DNA of 64,000 nt from Marinomonas primoryensis. GTDB lineage: Bacteria; Pseudomonadota; Gammaproteobacteria; Pseudomonadales; Marinomonadaceae. The DNA lies in the NCBI RefSeq assembly GCF_013372285.1, contig NZ_CP054301.1:2721001-2785000 (forward strand), read 5' to 3'. Both the position numbers and the translations under genes were made by a program. Below, in pieces: positions 53,879 to 62,232 of the stretch; the stretch's first letter is position 1; the number at the start of each line of letters is the position of its first letter. Under the pieces are notes generated by a model that was not told the origin of the DNA, searched no databases, and was given only the letters and a program-made list of their open reading frames with translations.

Positions 53879-55537
53879 ATGACCATCGCAGCAACACAAA
53901 ATAACCCCAACCTAACAAATGAAGCGGCGTTATTGGCCCACATTCGTGATGGCGTCATCGGAAAAGACACTCAGATCAACACACCGTTTGGACAAAGAAC
54001 GTTAACTTATGCCGATTACACCGCATCGGGGCGCAGCCTAGACTTCATTGAAGACGCCATTCGGCAACACGTTCTGCCTTTTTATGCGAACACCCACACC
54101 GAAGCAAACGCCACTGGCCAACAAACCACCGCATTTCGAGAACAAGCACGTCAACAGATTCGAGAAGCCGTTAACGCCACCGCTGAAGATCTCGTACTGT
54201 TCTCTGGCAGTGGCGCCACCAGCGCCATTAACACGCTCATCAGTCAATTAGGTTTGCGTCAGCTCAGTGCAACGGAACAAGCACAAACCTGCATCTTCAT
54301 TGGGCCTTACGAACACCATTCAAACGAATTGCCTTGGCGAGAATTGGGCGTTGAGATAGTTCGTATTCCAGAAGCAAAAGAAGGCGATGTATGCCTAACA
54401 ACGTTAGAAGAACAACTCAAAAAGAATCAGCATAAACGCCTTATTGGCAGTTTTAGTGCCGCTTCAAACGTCACCGGAATCTTATGTGATCAAGATGCAA
54501 TAACCGCATTATTACATCGCTACAGCGCGCTGGCTTTTTGGGATTTTGCCGCCGCAGCGCCTTATGTAAACCTAGATATGAACCCACTGAAAAATAAAGC
54601 ATTGGCCAAAGACGCTATCTTTTTTTCTACTCACAAATTCATTGGTGGCCCTGGCACTCCGGGCATTCTCGTCGTTAAAAAAGCCATTATCAAGAATGAT
54701 AAACCTAGCCTGATTGGCGGCGGAACGGTGTCTTTTGTCACGCCAGTAGACCACACATTTTTATCGGTAGGCGAACGTCGTGAAGAAGGCGGAACACCAG
54801 GAATTGTAGAGTCCATCCGTGCAGGATTGGTTTTTCAACTGAAACAAAACGTTGGCGCAAAAACAATCGAAGCACGAGAACATGAGCTCGTGAAAATGAT
54901 AGAAAAGCGTTGGTATCAGCATACGAACATAGAGCAACTAGGCAATATTAAAGCGGCTCGTATATCGATTACGGCGTTTCGTATAAAAACGGATTTTGGT
55001 TATTTGCATCATGGTTTTGTAACGGCGCTACTGAATGATATGTTTGGCATTCAAGTGCGAGGTGGCTGTTCTTGTGCGGGCCCTTATGGGCATCAGCTTT
55101 TAGGCATAAATAAAACAGAATCAGAGCGTATTCAACAAGCGATGATGCAAGGCGAAAAGTTGGTAAAACCAGGCTGGGTTCGCTTTAATTTGAACTATTT
55201 TTTAGACAATGCAGAAGCGGAGTTTATCTTAGACGCTATTGATTTTGTCGCCAAACACGGCACGACTCTGTTGCCATATTATGCGTACGACCAAGGTTCG
55301 GATTTATGGCGTTTTCAAGGAAAATCCTCAACACCTAAATCGCTCAATGACCTGTTATGGCAACCGCCAAAGGTAGAGCTGAAAACAAGTCAGCTAGAAG
55401 ATAAAAGCGCTTATCTGACTCAAGCGGAAGACATTGTTAAACACTGTTTAGAAGGTCTATATACACCACAAGAGCAACCGTTTAATAAAGAGTTCAACGA
55501 CATTAAACGTTTTGTTTTAGCTGAAGATATTGTCTAA
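53879..55537 (+). CDS. Class V aminotransferase (cysteine-desulfurase-like), large form
   Basis: The 552-residue PLP enzyme has GSGATSAINTLI (cofactor phosphate loop), Asp222 in FWDFAAAAPYV, and the Schiff-base Lys253 in FFSTHKFIGGPGTPG. A C-terminal RGGCSCAGPYGHQLLG segment resembles the active-site Cys loop of SufS/CsdA enzymes. It is about 140 residues longer than SufS. It could be a desulfurase, a lyase or an amino-acid-degrading enzyme; control by the adjacent Lrp/AsnC regulator favours amino-acid metabolism. AAGGAAA precedes the ATG. Confidence 0.9.
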   Translation: MTIAATQNNPNLTNEAALLAHIRDGVIGKDTQINTPFGQRTLTYADYTASGRSLDFIEDAIRQHVLPFYANTHTEANATGQQTTAFREQARQQIREAVNATAEDLVLFSGSGATSAINTLISQLGLRQLSATEQAQTCIFIGPYEHHSNELPWRELGVEIVRIPEAKEGDVCLTTLEEQLKKNQHKRLIGSFSAASNVTGILCDQDAITALLHRYSALAFWDFAAAAPYVNLDMNPLKNKALAKDAIFFSTHKFIGGPGTPGILVVKKAIIKNDKPSLIGGGTVSFVTPVDHTFLSVGERREEGGTPGIVESIRAGLVFQLKQNVGAKTIEAREHELVKMIEKRWYQHTNIEQLGNIKAARISITAFRIKTDFGYLHHGFVTALLNDMFGIQVRGGCSCAGPYGHQLLGINKTESERIQQAMMQGEKLVKPGWVRFNLNYFLDNAEAEFILDAIDFVAKHGTTLLPYYAYDQGSDLWRFQGKSSTPKSLNDLLWQPPKVELKTSQLEDKSAYLTQAEDIVKHCLEGLYTPQEQPFNKEFNDIKRFVLAEDIV

Positions 55538-55543
55538 TTAGAC

Positions 55544-55598
55544 GATCCAGAGATATGCGCTATTTAGTATCTTTTTCTAATTAGCGCTTTTCTGGATC
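55544..55598. terminator. Nested inverted repeat between convergent genes
   Basis: GATCCAGA (55544) pairs with TCTGGATC (55591), and inside it GCGCTA pairs with TAGCGC. It overlaps the stop codon of the minus-strand MOSC gene and probably ends both transcripts. Confidence 0.5.
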
Positions 55599-56044
55599 AA
55601 ATTAAACTGCATACCCGTACGTAATATTCCAGTACTCAAGACATTGGCTCTTAACCCAGCACGGTGAATCCAAGCTCTTACTACTTGTGGCGATGTCAGC
55701 GAGTCATTGGCTAGGGATTTTCCTAACGAGCCACACGGCTCACACAGTTCCACGCCATAAAAACGTACATCCCCAATGGAAAACTCTTGCCCAACCAATT
55801 GGTTAAGCCTAACACCTTGAGTGACAATGTTTCTTCTGGTGGCTGAAAGCTCAATATATTGCCCAAAGTTAGCATTAAACGCGGCAATTTCTTCGCTTTC
55901 AACAAAAGTAATATTTGGACCATCAATGCCTTTTTTTCCATAGTATCGATCGCCTACAATCCCCTTCCCCGCATCCACTTTTACGGCATCAATCCCTATT
56001 TGGGACTGCTTGGACTTTTTCGACACATAAATTGCTTGAATCAA
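55577..56044 (-). CDS. MOSC-domain protein
   Basis: The start is TTG 56044 with AGGAGG 6 nt upstream. The 155-residue protein has the MOSC pattern: GKGIVGDRYYGKKGIDGPNITF, the conserved ATRRNIVTQGVRLNQLVGQEF block and the Cys-containing CEPCGSLGK motif. MOSC domains occur in molybdenum-cofactor sulfurases and in small stand-alone proteins that bind sulfur or Moco. No molybdenum gene is adjacent, so the substrate is unknown. Confidence 0.92.
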   Translation of the reverse strand: MIQAIYVSKKSKQSQIGIDAVKVDAGKGIVGDRYYGKKGIDGPNITFVESEEIAAFNANFGQYIELSATRRNIVTQGVRLNQLVGQEFSIGDVRFYGVELCEPCGSLGKSLANDSLTSPQVVRAWIHRAGLRANVLSTGILRTGMQFNLIQKSAN

Positions 56045-56089
56045 CTGTTGCCTCCTAAAGCATACTTACTTTTCTATCAGGACGTTTTT

Positions 56090-56578
56090 TCATATCGATA
56101 TAGGAAAAGTCACCGCCATTTTCTGATAAGGGATATCGTCTTTAAAGAATCTCTCACCTTGTGCGCTCATGCCAAACTTTTCATAAAACGACATGGCATT
56201 TTCTCGAGCATCGCACCAAAATACGCTAACGGATTGCTGCCGCATTAAGTCCATTATATGCTTTAAAACAAAGCGCCCAATACCTTTATTCTGATATTCC
56301 TCGATCGTTGCAAATTTACGCAGGCGTGCAGTTTGTTGTTTCTTGCTAAAAAGCGCGGTACTAAAAGGCTCCGTCATAAATATCGACGCAACACAAACCA
56401 GAGTTTCATTAATAAAGACACCAAAATGCTCACCACTATCATCGTCTTCTACGCGGCATTCTTCCATCGTTTTGTTAGGCCACAACACGCGATGACGAAT
56501 AGGCAAAGCCGCTTCTACTGTGATGCGACGAATAACCCAAGGGAAGCTTTTGAAAGAGTCATTTGACGGTAGATTCAT
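56090..56578 (-). CDS. GNAT-family N-acetyltransferase
   Basis: The ATG at 56578 overlaps the stop of the upstream FosA-like gene (ATGA), giving 162 residues; a slightly longer frame is less likely. The GNAT motif A is ARLRKFATIEEYQNKGIGRFVLKHIMD, followed by VFWCDARENAMSFYEKFGM. The acceptor is unknown. Because it is translationally coupled to a FosA-like gene, a joint role in modifying a toxic or antibiotic compound is possible but unproven. Confidence 0.9.
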   Translation of the reverse strand: MNLPSNDSFKSFPWVIRRITVEAALPIRHRVLWPNKTMEECRVEDDDSGEHFGVFINETLVCVASIFMTEPFSTALFSKKQQTARLRKFATIEEYQNKGIGRFVLKHIMDLMRQQSVSVFWCDARENAMSFYEKFGMSAQGERFFKDDIPYQKMAVTFPISI

Positions 56579-56958
56579 TCTGATAACCATATTAAGTTGT
56601 CATAAGGCTTTTTTCTTAGCGATTCAAGACGTGTGTTTAATGAGCCCGAATGCAGCTCTAATTTGTAACCATCTGAATCTTTAAGATAAAGAGAGTCGCC
56701 CTCATTGGTGTTTTTTTGCCATTGTTTCACTGATTGGTAACCGTCTTTTTTGGAAATACGTAACATCGCTTCGGCCTCAAAAGTAAAAGCAAAATGCGTG
56801 TAATCTTGGCTGAGACTAACCACACCAAGCGACAAACACAACCAACAATCGCCATATGACAAATGCGCGCCCGTTGCCCAACGCACCTCTCCACGAAAAC
56901 CGAGAAAATCACAATAAAATGCGATGGACCGATCTAAATCAGACACACTCACCGTCAC
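56575..56958 (-). CDS. FosA-like metalloglutathione transferase with 5' defect
   Basis: The 127-residue frame matches the FosA/fosfomycin-thiol-transferase branch of the VOC family: VSDLDRSIAFYCDFLGFRGEVRW, GAHLSYGDCWLCLSL, His55 in DYTHFAF, EGDSLYLKDSDGYKLELHSG with Glu101, and KPYDNLIW at the end. FosA's first metal ligand is a His in an NH-V/L-T motif about 7 residues from the start. Here the codons for G-F-N-H come directly before the only possible start (GTG 56958) and an in-frame TAA closes the frame just above them. As written, the protein would lack that His. It may be a decayed gene or use an unusual start. Confidence 0.75.
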   Translation of the reverse strand: MTVSVSDLDRSIAFYCDFLGFRGEVRWATGAHLSYGDCWLCLSLGVVSLSQDYTHFAFTFEAEAMLRISKKDGYQSVKQWQKNTNEGDSLYLKDSDGYKLELHSGSLNTRLESLRKKPYDNLIWLSE

Positions 56959-56970
56959 ATGGTTAAAACC

Positions 56971-57219
56971 TTAATAAGAGGTTGTCTTATCTAATGATTT
57001 GTCTTTTATAAATTCGACCATGGCATAAATCTTGGTGGCTTTTTCGAAGTGATTCAATTGATTTTTTTCAATCCACCAACGGGCCACATTCATGAGTGTG
57101 ATTGGATCGTCATTCTTATTCGCAAAAAAAGCATAAAAGGAAACTTGGACGCCATCGCCTTTTTGTTTTATTTTTTCCAGACATACTGCGAGAATCTTTT
57201 CTCTTGTTCGTAAATCCAT
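56971..57219 (-). CDS. Small DUF6500-like protein
   Basis: The 82-residue protein (MDLRTREKILAVCLEKI..., then VSFYAFFANKNDDPITLMNVARWWIE) recalls a small conserved family that I believe is DUF6500; its function is unknown. AGAGA precedes the ATG. No signal peptide or membrane segment is present. Its TAA lies 12 nt before, and in the same frame as, the GTG of the FosA-like gene, so the two are one transcription unit. Confidence 0.78.
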   Translation of the reverse strand: MDLRTREKILAVCLEKIKQKGDGVQVSFYAFFANKNDDPITLMNVARWWIEKNQLNHFEKATKIYAMVEFIKDKSLDKTTSY

Positions 57220-57373
57220 ACCGTTTCTCTCTTTTTTTCTTAATTTACGCTCACTTCGTGCTTACATTTTTTTTGCTATAACGACGCCTTATGCGACTAA
57301 AGTCTGACTTCTTATTAAACAAGCGCCTGCTAAATTAACAGGGCGTATAAAAATAATTATAAGGAGATCTATC

Positions 57374-57634
57374 GTGTCAGATCATACCATTAATGCAGAA
57401 AAATACTGGCAAGCAAACTTAAGGCTGATTATAGGCAGCCTCATTGTTTGGGCGTTAGCGTCCTACGGCTGTGCCATCCTATTTAGACCCCTACTTTCAG
57501 GCATCCATATTGGCGGAACCGATCTCGGTTTTTGGTTCGCTCAGCAAGGATCCATCCTCGTATTCATCATTTTGACTTTCTTCTATGCCTGGAGAATGAA
57601 CAAGCTTGATGAAGAATTTGGCCTTCAGGAGTAA
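57374..57634 (+). CDS. DUF4212 small subunit of a sodium:solute symporter
   Basis: The 86-residue protein starts at GTG (AAGGAG upstream). It has two transmembrane helices (about 17-38 and 52-74) with the family segments YWQANLRLIIGSLIVWALAS and GFWFAQQGSILVFIILTFFYAWRMN. DUF4212 proteins are nearly always encoded just before a large ActP-like symporter, as here (5-bp spacer), and probably act as its small subunit. Confidence 0.93.
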   Translation: MSDHTINAEKYWQANLRLIIGSLIVWALASYGCAILFRPLLSGIHIGGTDLGFWFAQQGSILVFIILTFFYAWRMNKLDEEFGLQE

Positions 57635-57639
57635 GTCGC

Positions 57640-59406
57640 ATGGATCAGTTTACTATTAACCTACTTTTCGTCGGCGGTTCCTTTGCGCTCTACTTTGGTA
57701 TTGCATTTTGGGCACGAGCTGGATCAACGAAAGAGTTCTACGTCGCCGGCGGTGGTGTCCATCCTGTATTAAACGGTATGGCAACCGCAGCAGACTGGAT
57801 GTCTGCGGCCTCTTTCATCTCTATGGCCGGCTTAATTGCCGCTGGTGGTTACGCTAACTCAACCTTCTTAATGGGTTGGACTGGTGGTTATGTATTGCTT
57901 GCCATGTTGTTAGCACCTTACTTACGTAAATTTGGTAAGTTTACTGTGCCAGACTTCATTGGTGATCGTTTCTACAGCCAAACGGCTCGACTGGTTGCTG
58001 TGGCGTGTTTAATCATTGCATCGGTTACTTACGTTATCGGCCAAATGACGGGGGCTGGCGTGGCCTTCTCTCGCTTCTTGGAAGTCGATAGTAGTACCGG
58101 CTTAATGATCGCTGCTGCTGTGGTATTTTTCTACGCAGTACTCGGTGGAATGAAAGGCATTACCTATACTCAGGTCGCTCAGTATGTTGTGTTAATCATT
58201 GCTTATACCATTCCTGCTATTTTCATATCTTTGCAACTAACCGATACTTTTATTCCAGCCATCGGTCTTTTCTCTACTCACACTGAGTCTGGTTTGCCTC
58301 TGTTGCAAAAACTGGACGAAGTAGTTCGAGAACTTGGTTTCCGTGATTACACAGCGGATGTTGAGAACAAACTGAACATGGTTCTGTTCACACTGTCCTT
58401 AATGATCGGTACCGCAGGTCTACCACACGTTATCATTCGTTTCTTCACCGTACCAAAAGTAGCCGATGCACGTTGGTCTGCCGCTTGGGCATTAGTCTTC
58501 ATCGCATTGCTGTACCTTACAGCGCCTGCGGTTGCGTCTATGGCTCGTCTGAACCTATTAACGACGATTTACCCATCCGGTCCAACAGAACAACCGATTG
58601 AATACGCCGAGCGCCCAGATTGGGTTCAAACGTGGGAAAAAACCGGTTTGATCAAGTTTGAAGATAAGAATGGTGATGGTCGTGTCCAGTTCTATAACGA
58701 CGTTCCAGCATTTCAAGAAGAGGCAACAGCTCGTGGTTGGGAAGGCAATGAGTTAGACGTTAACCGAGACATTCTTGTATTGGCAAACCCTGAAATTGCC
58801 AACCTTCCAGGTTGGGTTGTTGGTCTAATCGCAGCAGGTGGTTTAGCGGCCGCACTATCAACCGCAGCAGGCTTATTGCTAGCCATATCCTCCGCGATCA
58901 GTCATGACTTAATAAAAGGCACAATAAACCCCAATATCAGTGATAAGGGGGAATTGCGAGCCGCAAGGATATCCATGTTCGTCGCCATCATTGTGGCCAC
59001 GTACTTAGGAATGAACCCACCAGGCTTCGCAGCTCAGGTGGTGGCATTGGCCTTCGGTATTGCTGCGGCCTCTATCTTCCCAGCGTTGATGATGGGTATT
59101 TTCTCGAAACGCGTAAACAGCACCGGCGCCGTTGCTGGTATGTTAGCGGGTTTGACCTCAACCTTGGTTTACATCTTCTTGTTCCTAGGTTGGTTCTTTG
59201 TCCCAGGAACAGCATCTTTTGCCAACACACCAGATAACTGGTTGTTCGGTATATCACCATTGTCCTTTGGTGCTATTGGTGCCGTGATTAACTTTGTCGT
59301 CGCGTTTACTGTCTCTTCAATGACAGCGCCGCCGCCAAAAGAAATCCAAGACCTTGTAGAAAGCGTTCGTTACCCTCAAGGTGCGGGTGGTGCGGTTGAT
59401 CACTAA
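57640..59406 (+). CDS. Sodium:solute symporter (ActP-like, VC_2705 subfamily)
   Basis: The 588-residue SSS-family transporter has about 13 helices: FYVAGGGVHPVLNGMATAADWMSAASFISMAG near the start, VTYVIGQMTGAGVAFSRFL, and GLPHVIIRFFTVP. A long hydrophilic loop (about 310-375, including KFEDKNGDGRVQFYND, an EF-hand-like Asp-rich stretch) is typical of the VC_2705 subfamily. It probably imports acetate or another short carboxylate with Na+. AGGAG precedes the ATG. It forms an operon with the DUF4212 gene. Confidence 0.94.
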   Translation: MDQFTINLLFVGGSFALYFGIAFWARAGSTKEFYVAGGGVHPVLNGMATAADWMSAASFISMAGLIAAGGYANSTFLMGWTGGYVLLAMLLAPYLRKFGKFTVPDFIGDRFYSQTARLVAVACLIIASVTYVIGQMTGAGVAFSRFLEVDSSTGLMIAAAVVFFYAVLGGMKGITYTQVAQYVVLIIAYTIPAIFISLQLTDTFIPAIGLFSTHTESGLPLLQKLDEVVRELGFRDYTADVENKLNMVLFTLSLMIGTAGLPHVIIRFFTVPKVADARWSAAWALVFIALLYLTAPAVASMARLNLLTTIYPSGPTEQPIEYAERPDWVQTWEKTGLIKFEDKNGDGRVQFYNDVPAFQEEATARGWEGNELDVNRDILVLANPEIANLPGWVVGLIAAGGLAAALSTAAGLLLAISSAISHDLIKGTINPNISDKGELRAARISMFVAIIVATYLGMNPPGFAAQVVALAFGIAAASIFPALMMGIFSKRVNSTGAVAGMLAGLTSTLVYIFLFLGWFFVPGTASFANTPDNWLFGISPLSFGAIGAVINFVVAFTVSSMTAPPPKEIQDLVESVRYPQGAGGAVDH

Positions 59407-59430
59407 AGATTAACAACACATACTTGCATT

Positions 59431-59465
59431 AAAATCGAGTCTCACTACTTTGTGAGACTCGATTT
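59431..59465 (+). terminator. Hairpin after the symporter operon
   Basis: A 14-bp stem AAAATCGAGTCTCAC / GTGAGACTCGATTT with a 7-nt loop lies 25 nt after the stop. Only a short T stretch follows. Confidence 0.7.
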
Positions 59466-59505
59466 CCTTATAATAAGAATCCACTCAACAAAAAAGAGAG
59501 CGCTT

Positions 59506-60033
59506 ATGTTTTGGGAACTCATTGCTACCGTTTTTGCCGGTATTGGCGGCGCAGGTATTGCTCTGTTGTTAAGAAAAATAACAAAACAAACCGCCCCTAA
59601 ATGGCTCGTTCCTGTGTTTGCGGGTACGGCGATGCTTGGCTTTCAAATCCAAGGCGAATATGACTGGTTCGATCATCAAACCGGCCTATTACCAGAAGGG
59701 ATTGTTGTTGTAAAAGCAGTTCAAGAAGAAGCGCCATGGCGTCCTTGGAGTTACGTTTTTCCACAAACAATGCGTTTTATAGCGGCTGATGTTGCTAATT
59801 CAGCCAAAAACAAAATTGACCCCAACCTTGTACTTGTCGATTTATATTTCTTTGAACGTCGACATACGGCTAAACGTGTGCCTCAGATTATCGATTGTAT
59901 GCAAGGCGCAAGAACCGACTTCACTCAATCTTTTACCAAATCATCAGATTCAAAAGCCGAATCAACGTCAACATGGTATCCACTTGAAAACGATGACCCA
60001 TTACTAAAAGCGGTGTGTGACAATCAAGCTTAG
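59506..60033 (+). CDS. Conserved hypothetical membrane-anchored protein
   Basis: The ATG at 59506 has AGAGAG 5 nt upstream; the longer frame reaches into the preceding terminator and is rejected. The 175-residue product has two predicted TM helices (about 3-22 and 33-52), then a hydrophilic domain with WRPWSYVFPQTMRFIA and KIDPNLVLVDLYFFERRH. I recognise no named family. It sits between the symporter and bluB as a single gene, with no sign of a shared function. Confidence 0.8.
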   Translation: MFWELIATVFAGIGGAGIALLLRKITKQTAPKWLVPVFAGTAMLGFQIQGEYDWFDHQTGLLPEGIVVVKAVQEEAPWRPWSYVFPQTMRFIAADVANSAKNKIDPNLVLVDLYFFERRHTAKRVPQIIDCMQGARTDFTQSFTKSSDSKAESTSTWYPLENDDPLLKAVCDNQA

Positions 60034-60117
60034 AAAACTAGCCGGCTTCAAACTATCAAATTTAACTCTCTTCATCCCGAGTTTTCCTCATTGGCATAAT
60101 GTGTCATGAACCACCAT

Positions 60118-60151
60118 AATATCGACTTTTCTAATAATGAAAGTCGATATT
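60118..60151 (+). promoter_or_regulatory. Hairpin covering the bluB ribosome binding site
   Basis: AATATCGACTTT pairs perfectly with AAAGTCGATATT (12 bp, plus one G-U) around an 8-nt loop and ends one base before the bluB start codon. The only plausible Shine-Dalgarno (GAAAG, 60139-60143) is in the right arm. In RNA this would hide the site; in DNA it is an operator-like palindrome. Confidence 0.7.
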
Positions 60152-60152
60152 T

Positions 60153-60803
60153 ATGAACATCACTCAAGAAGAACGAGACGCGGTTTACAAAACTATTTTT
60201 TCGCGTCGTGATGTGCGCAGAGAGTTCAAACCAGACCCCATCCCTAATGATGTTCTAGAGCGCGTATTGCTCGCAGCTCACCACGCACCAAGCGTTGGTT
60301 TTATGCAGCCTTGGGATTTCATTATTGTGCAAAGCCCTGAATCCAAAACGAAAATCAAACAAGGTTTTCTACAAGCTCATGCAGAAGCGACTGAGCTATT
60401 TGAAGGTCAGCGCAAAGAAGACTATAAAAGCCTTAAACTTGAAGGTATTGAAGAAGCGCCATTGGGTATTTGCGTCACCTGTGATCGTAGTAGAACCGGT
60501 TCCGTTGTCTTAGGCCGAACCGCTAAACCGGAAATGGATTTATTCAGTTCCGTATGTGCAGTGCAAAACCTATGGTTAGCGGCGAGGGCTGAAAACCTCG
60601 GAGTGGGCTGGGTAAGTATTGTTCACGATCATGTCATACGCGACACACTCAACATCCCCGAATCCATCGATATTATTGCGTATTTATGCGTGGGTTATGT
60701 CGACATTTTTCATGACACTCCAGACCTTGAAAGATCAGGTTGGTTGCCTAGGCGAGACGTTAGTTCAGCGGTTCATTTTGAATCTTGGCCTGACTCTAAA
60801 TAA
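60153..60803 (+). CDS. bluB: 5,6-dimethylbenzimidazole synthase
   Basis: BluB cleaves reduced FMN with O2 to make DMB, the lower ligand of cobalamin. The 216-residue nitroreductase-fold enzyme has ERDAVYKTIFSRRDVRREF, HHAPSVGFMQPWDF, the Asp-containing EEAPLGICVTCDRSR block, EMDLFSSVCAVQNLWLAARAENLGVGWVS and the C-terminal ERSGWLPRRD. No other cobalamin genes are adjacent. A perfect hairpin ends one base before the ATG and covers the weak ribosome binding site, so translational control is possible. Confidence 0.95.
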   Translation: MNITQEERDAVYKTIFSRRDVRREFKPDPIPNDVLERVLLAAHHAPSVGFMQPWDFIIVQSPESKTKIKQGFLQAHAEATELFEGQRKEDYKSLKLEGIEEAPLGICVTCDRSRTGSVVLGRTAKPEMDLFSSVCAVQNLWLAARAENLGVGWVSIVHDHVIRDTLNIPESIDIIAYLCVGYVDIFHDTPDLERSGWLPRRDVSSAVHFESWPDSK

Positions 60804-60842
60804 AGAAAGGACGAATGAAAAACATTCGCCCTTTCCTTTTTT
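60804..60842. terminator. Convergent terminator after bluB
   Basis: GAAAGG-A-CGAATG pairs with CATTCG-C-CCTTTC around AAAAA, followed by CTTTTTT. It faces the minus-strand aminotransferase. Confidence 0.85.
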
Positions 60843-60846
60843 ACTG

Positions 60847-62082
60847 CTATTTAAGTGCCATTTCTAAGGCCTGTATCAGCTGATCAATTTCTTCTGGTTG
60901 TGTGTAATGAACAAATGACAACCTAACAACACCAGTATTAGAATCCACCCCCATTGCTTCTAGCAAGCGAACCGCATAAAAATGGCCTGCACCACAAATA
61001 ATACCTTGATCAACCAGTTTTTGAGCCAGTTCTTGAGGTGTTTGGCCTTTAGGAATAATAGCAACCGTCGCCGCTCTTTTTAAAGGATCAGTAGGACCAA
61101 GCAATGTCAGTTTAGGATGTTGATCAATATATTTAAGCAACTTAGCTAACAACACCTGCTCGGCGTCATGAAACAATACTCTTACACGTTGGGCCTTTTC
61201 AAGAGCTGAACCGCCCTCATCAAAATGATAATCATGCAAGGCATCAAAATAGTCCAGCACACCACGACTGGCTGCTACTTGAGCATGATCTGGACCTGCA
61301 GGTACAAACCATTTTTGACGATAGGCTTCATTAAAATAATGCGCTTGATTGCCTAGTTTATCTGCAATGGCATTACGAATAACCATCACACCAAGATGCG
61401 TGCCATACGCTTTATAAAGCGAAAATAAATAAACATCGGCGCCGAGTGCATCTATATCTGGTAACCCATGGCCCGCAAACGACACACCATCAACCAGTGT
61501 CATCACATTTGCCGCTCTTGCTCGCGCGCAAATTTCTGCTACTGGGTTGATTTCTGCCACCACATTGGAACAATGAGTGAACGCCAATAACTTGGTTCGT
61601 TTAGTAAAAAGTTGCTCTAGATCGTTGATATTCAAAGACCCCGTTTTCGAATCAACTCGCCACTCTTTAATGACGACGCCACGAGACGACAAAGCACGCC
61701 AAACACCGATGTTCGCTTCGTGATCTTGATTGGTCACAATAACCTCATCGCCTTCTTTCAGAATCTTGCCAAACGCCTGTGCCAGCACATACGTATTCTG
61801 AGAAGTCGAAGGCCCAAGGTGTACTTCACTTGTATCTACATTCAAATAGGACGCTAAGCGTTTATAAGCCAAATCCATCTGCGCACCGGCTTTTTGTGCA
61901 GCAGGGTGAAGGTGATAAGGCTGGAGTTTTGTTTCTCGGTAATACTGGTCCAAATGATCAATAACGGCTTTGCAAGCATAGGAACCACCTGCATTATCAA
62001 AAAAAGCCTGACCGGATAAAGATGGCTCTTTAAAAGCCGGAAATTGAGAACGAACGAACGCCAAATCTAACAAAGGTGCCAT
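60847..62082 (-). CDS. Class V aminotransferase (VC1184-like cysteine-desulfurase family)
   Basis: The 411-residue PLP enzyme shows FFDNAGGSYACKAVIDHL, GPSTSQNTYVLAQAFG (phosphate loop), NQDHEANIGVWRAL, Asp198 in TLVDGVSFAGHGLPD and Schiff-base Lys224 in LFSLYKAYGTHLG. This pattern fits the cysteine-desulfurase-like VC1184 family, whose substrate is not firmly known. An Lrp/AsnC regulator lies divergently 150 bp upstream and likely controls it. It resembles the gene pair at 53.4-55.5 kb in kind. Confidence 0.92.
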   Translation of the reverse strand: MAPLLDLAFVRSQFPAFKEPSLSGQAFFDNAGGSYACKAVIDHLDQYYRETKLQPYHLHPAAQKAGAQMDLAYKRLASYLNVDTSEVHLGPSTSQNTYVLAQAFGKILKEGDEVIVTNQDHEANIGVWRALSSRGVVIKEWRVDSKTGSLNINDLEQLFTKRTKLLAFTHCSNVVAEINPVAEICARARAANVMTLVDGVSFAGHGLPDIDALGADVYLFSLYKAYGTHLGVMVIRNAIADKLGNQAHYFNEAYRQKWFVPAGPDHAQVAASRGVLDYFDALHDYHFDEGGSALEKAQRVRVLFHDAEQVLLAKLLKYIDQHPKLTLLGPTDPLKRAATVAIIPKGQTPQELAQKLVDQGIICGAGHFYAVRLLEAMGVDSNTGVVRLSFVHYTQPEEIDQLIQALEMALK

Positions 62083-62111
62083 AACCTTATCCTCTTAAAA
62101 GCAACCGTAAT

Positions 62112-62148
62112 TTTTGCCTAGAAAAGCAAAATACTATGGCAAAAGTAT
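62112..62148. promoter_or_regulatory. Dyads between the aminotransferase and its Lrp/AsnC neighbour
   Basis: TTTTGC (62112) pairs with GCAAAA (62126), and ATACT (62131) with AGTAT (62144). They lie in the 150-bp divergent spacer and may be sites for the Lrp/AsnC regulator. Both are short and AT-rich. Confidence 0.35.
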
Positions 62149-62232
62149 AGAGAATAAAACACGCAAGTTGTTTGCTATTTCAAAGAAAGATTACTAACTT
62201 AATACAATATTTTTGTTTGAATAGAGCGATAA

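Noticed and set aside
60034-60152. Cobalamin riboswitch before bluB
   Set aside because: Only about 120 bases are available and no B12-box-like core is seen; only the start-proximal hairpin is supported.
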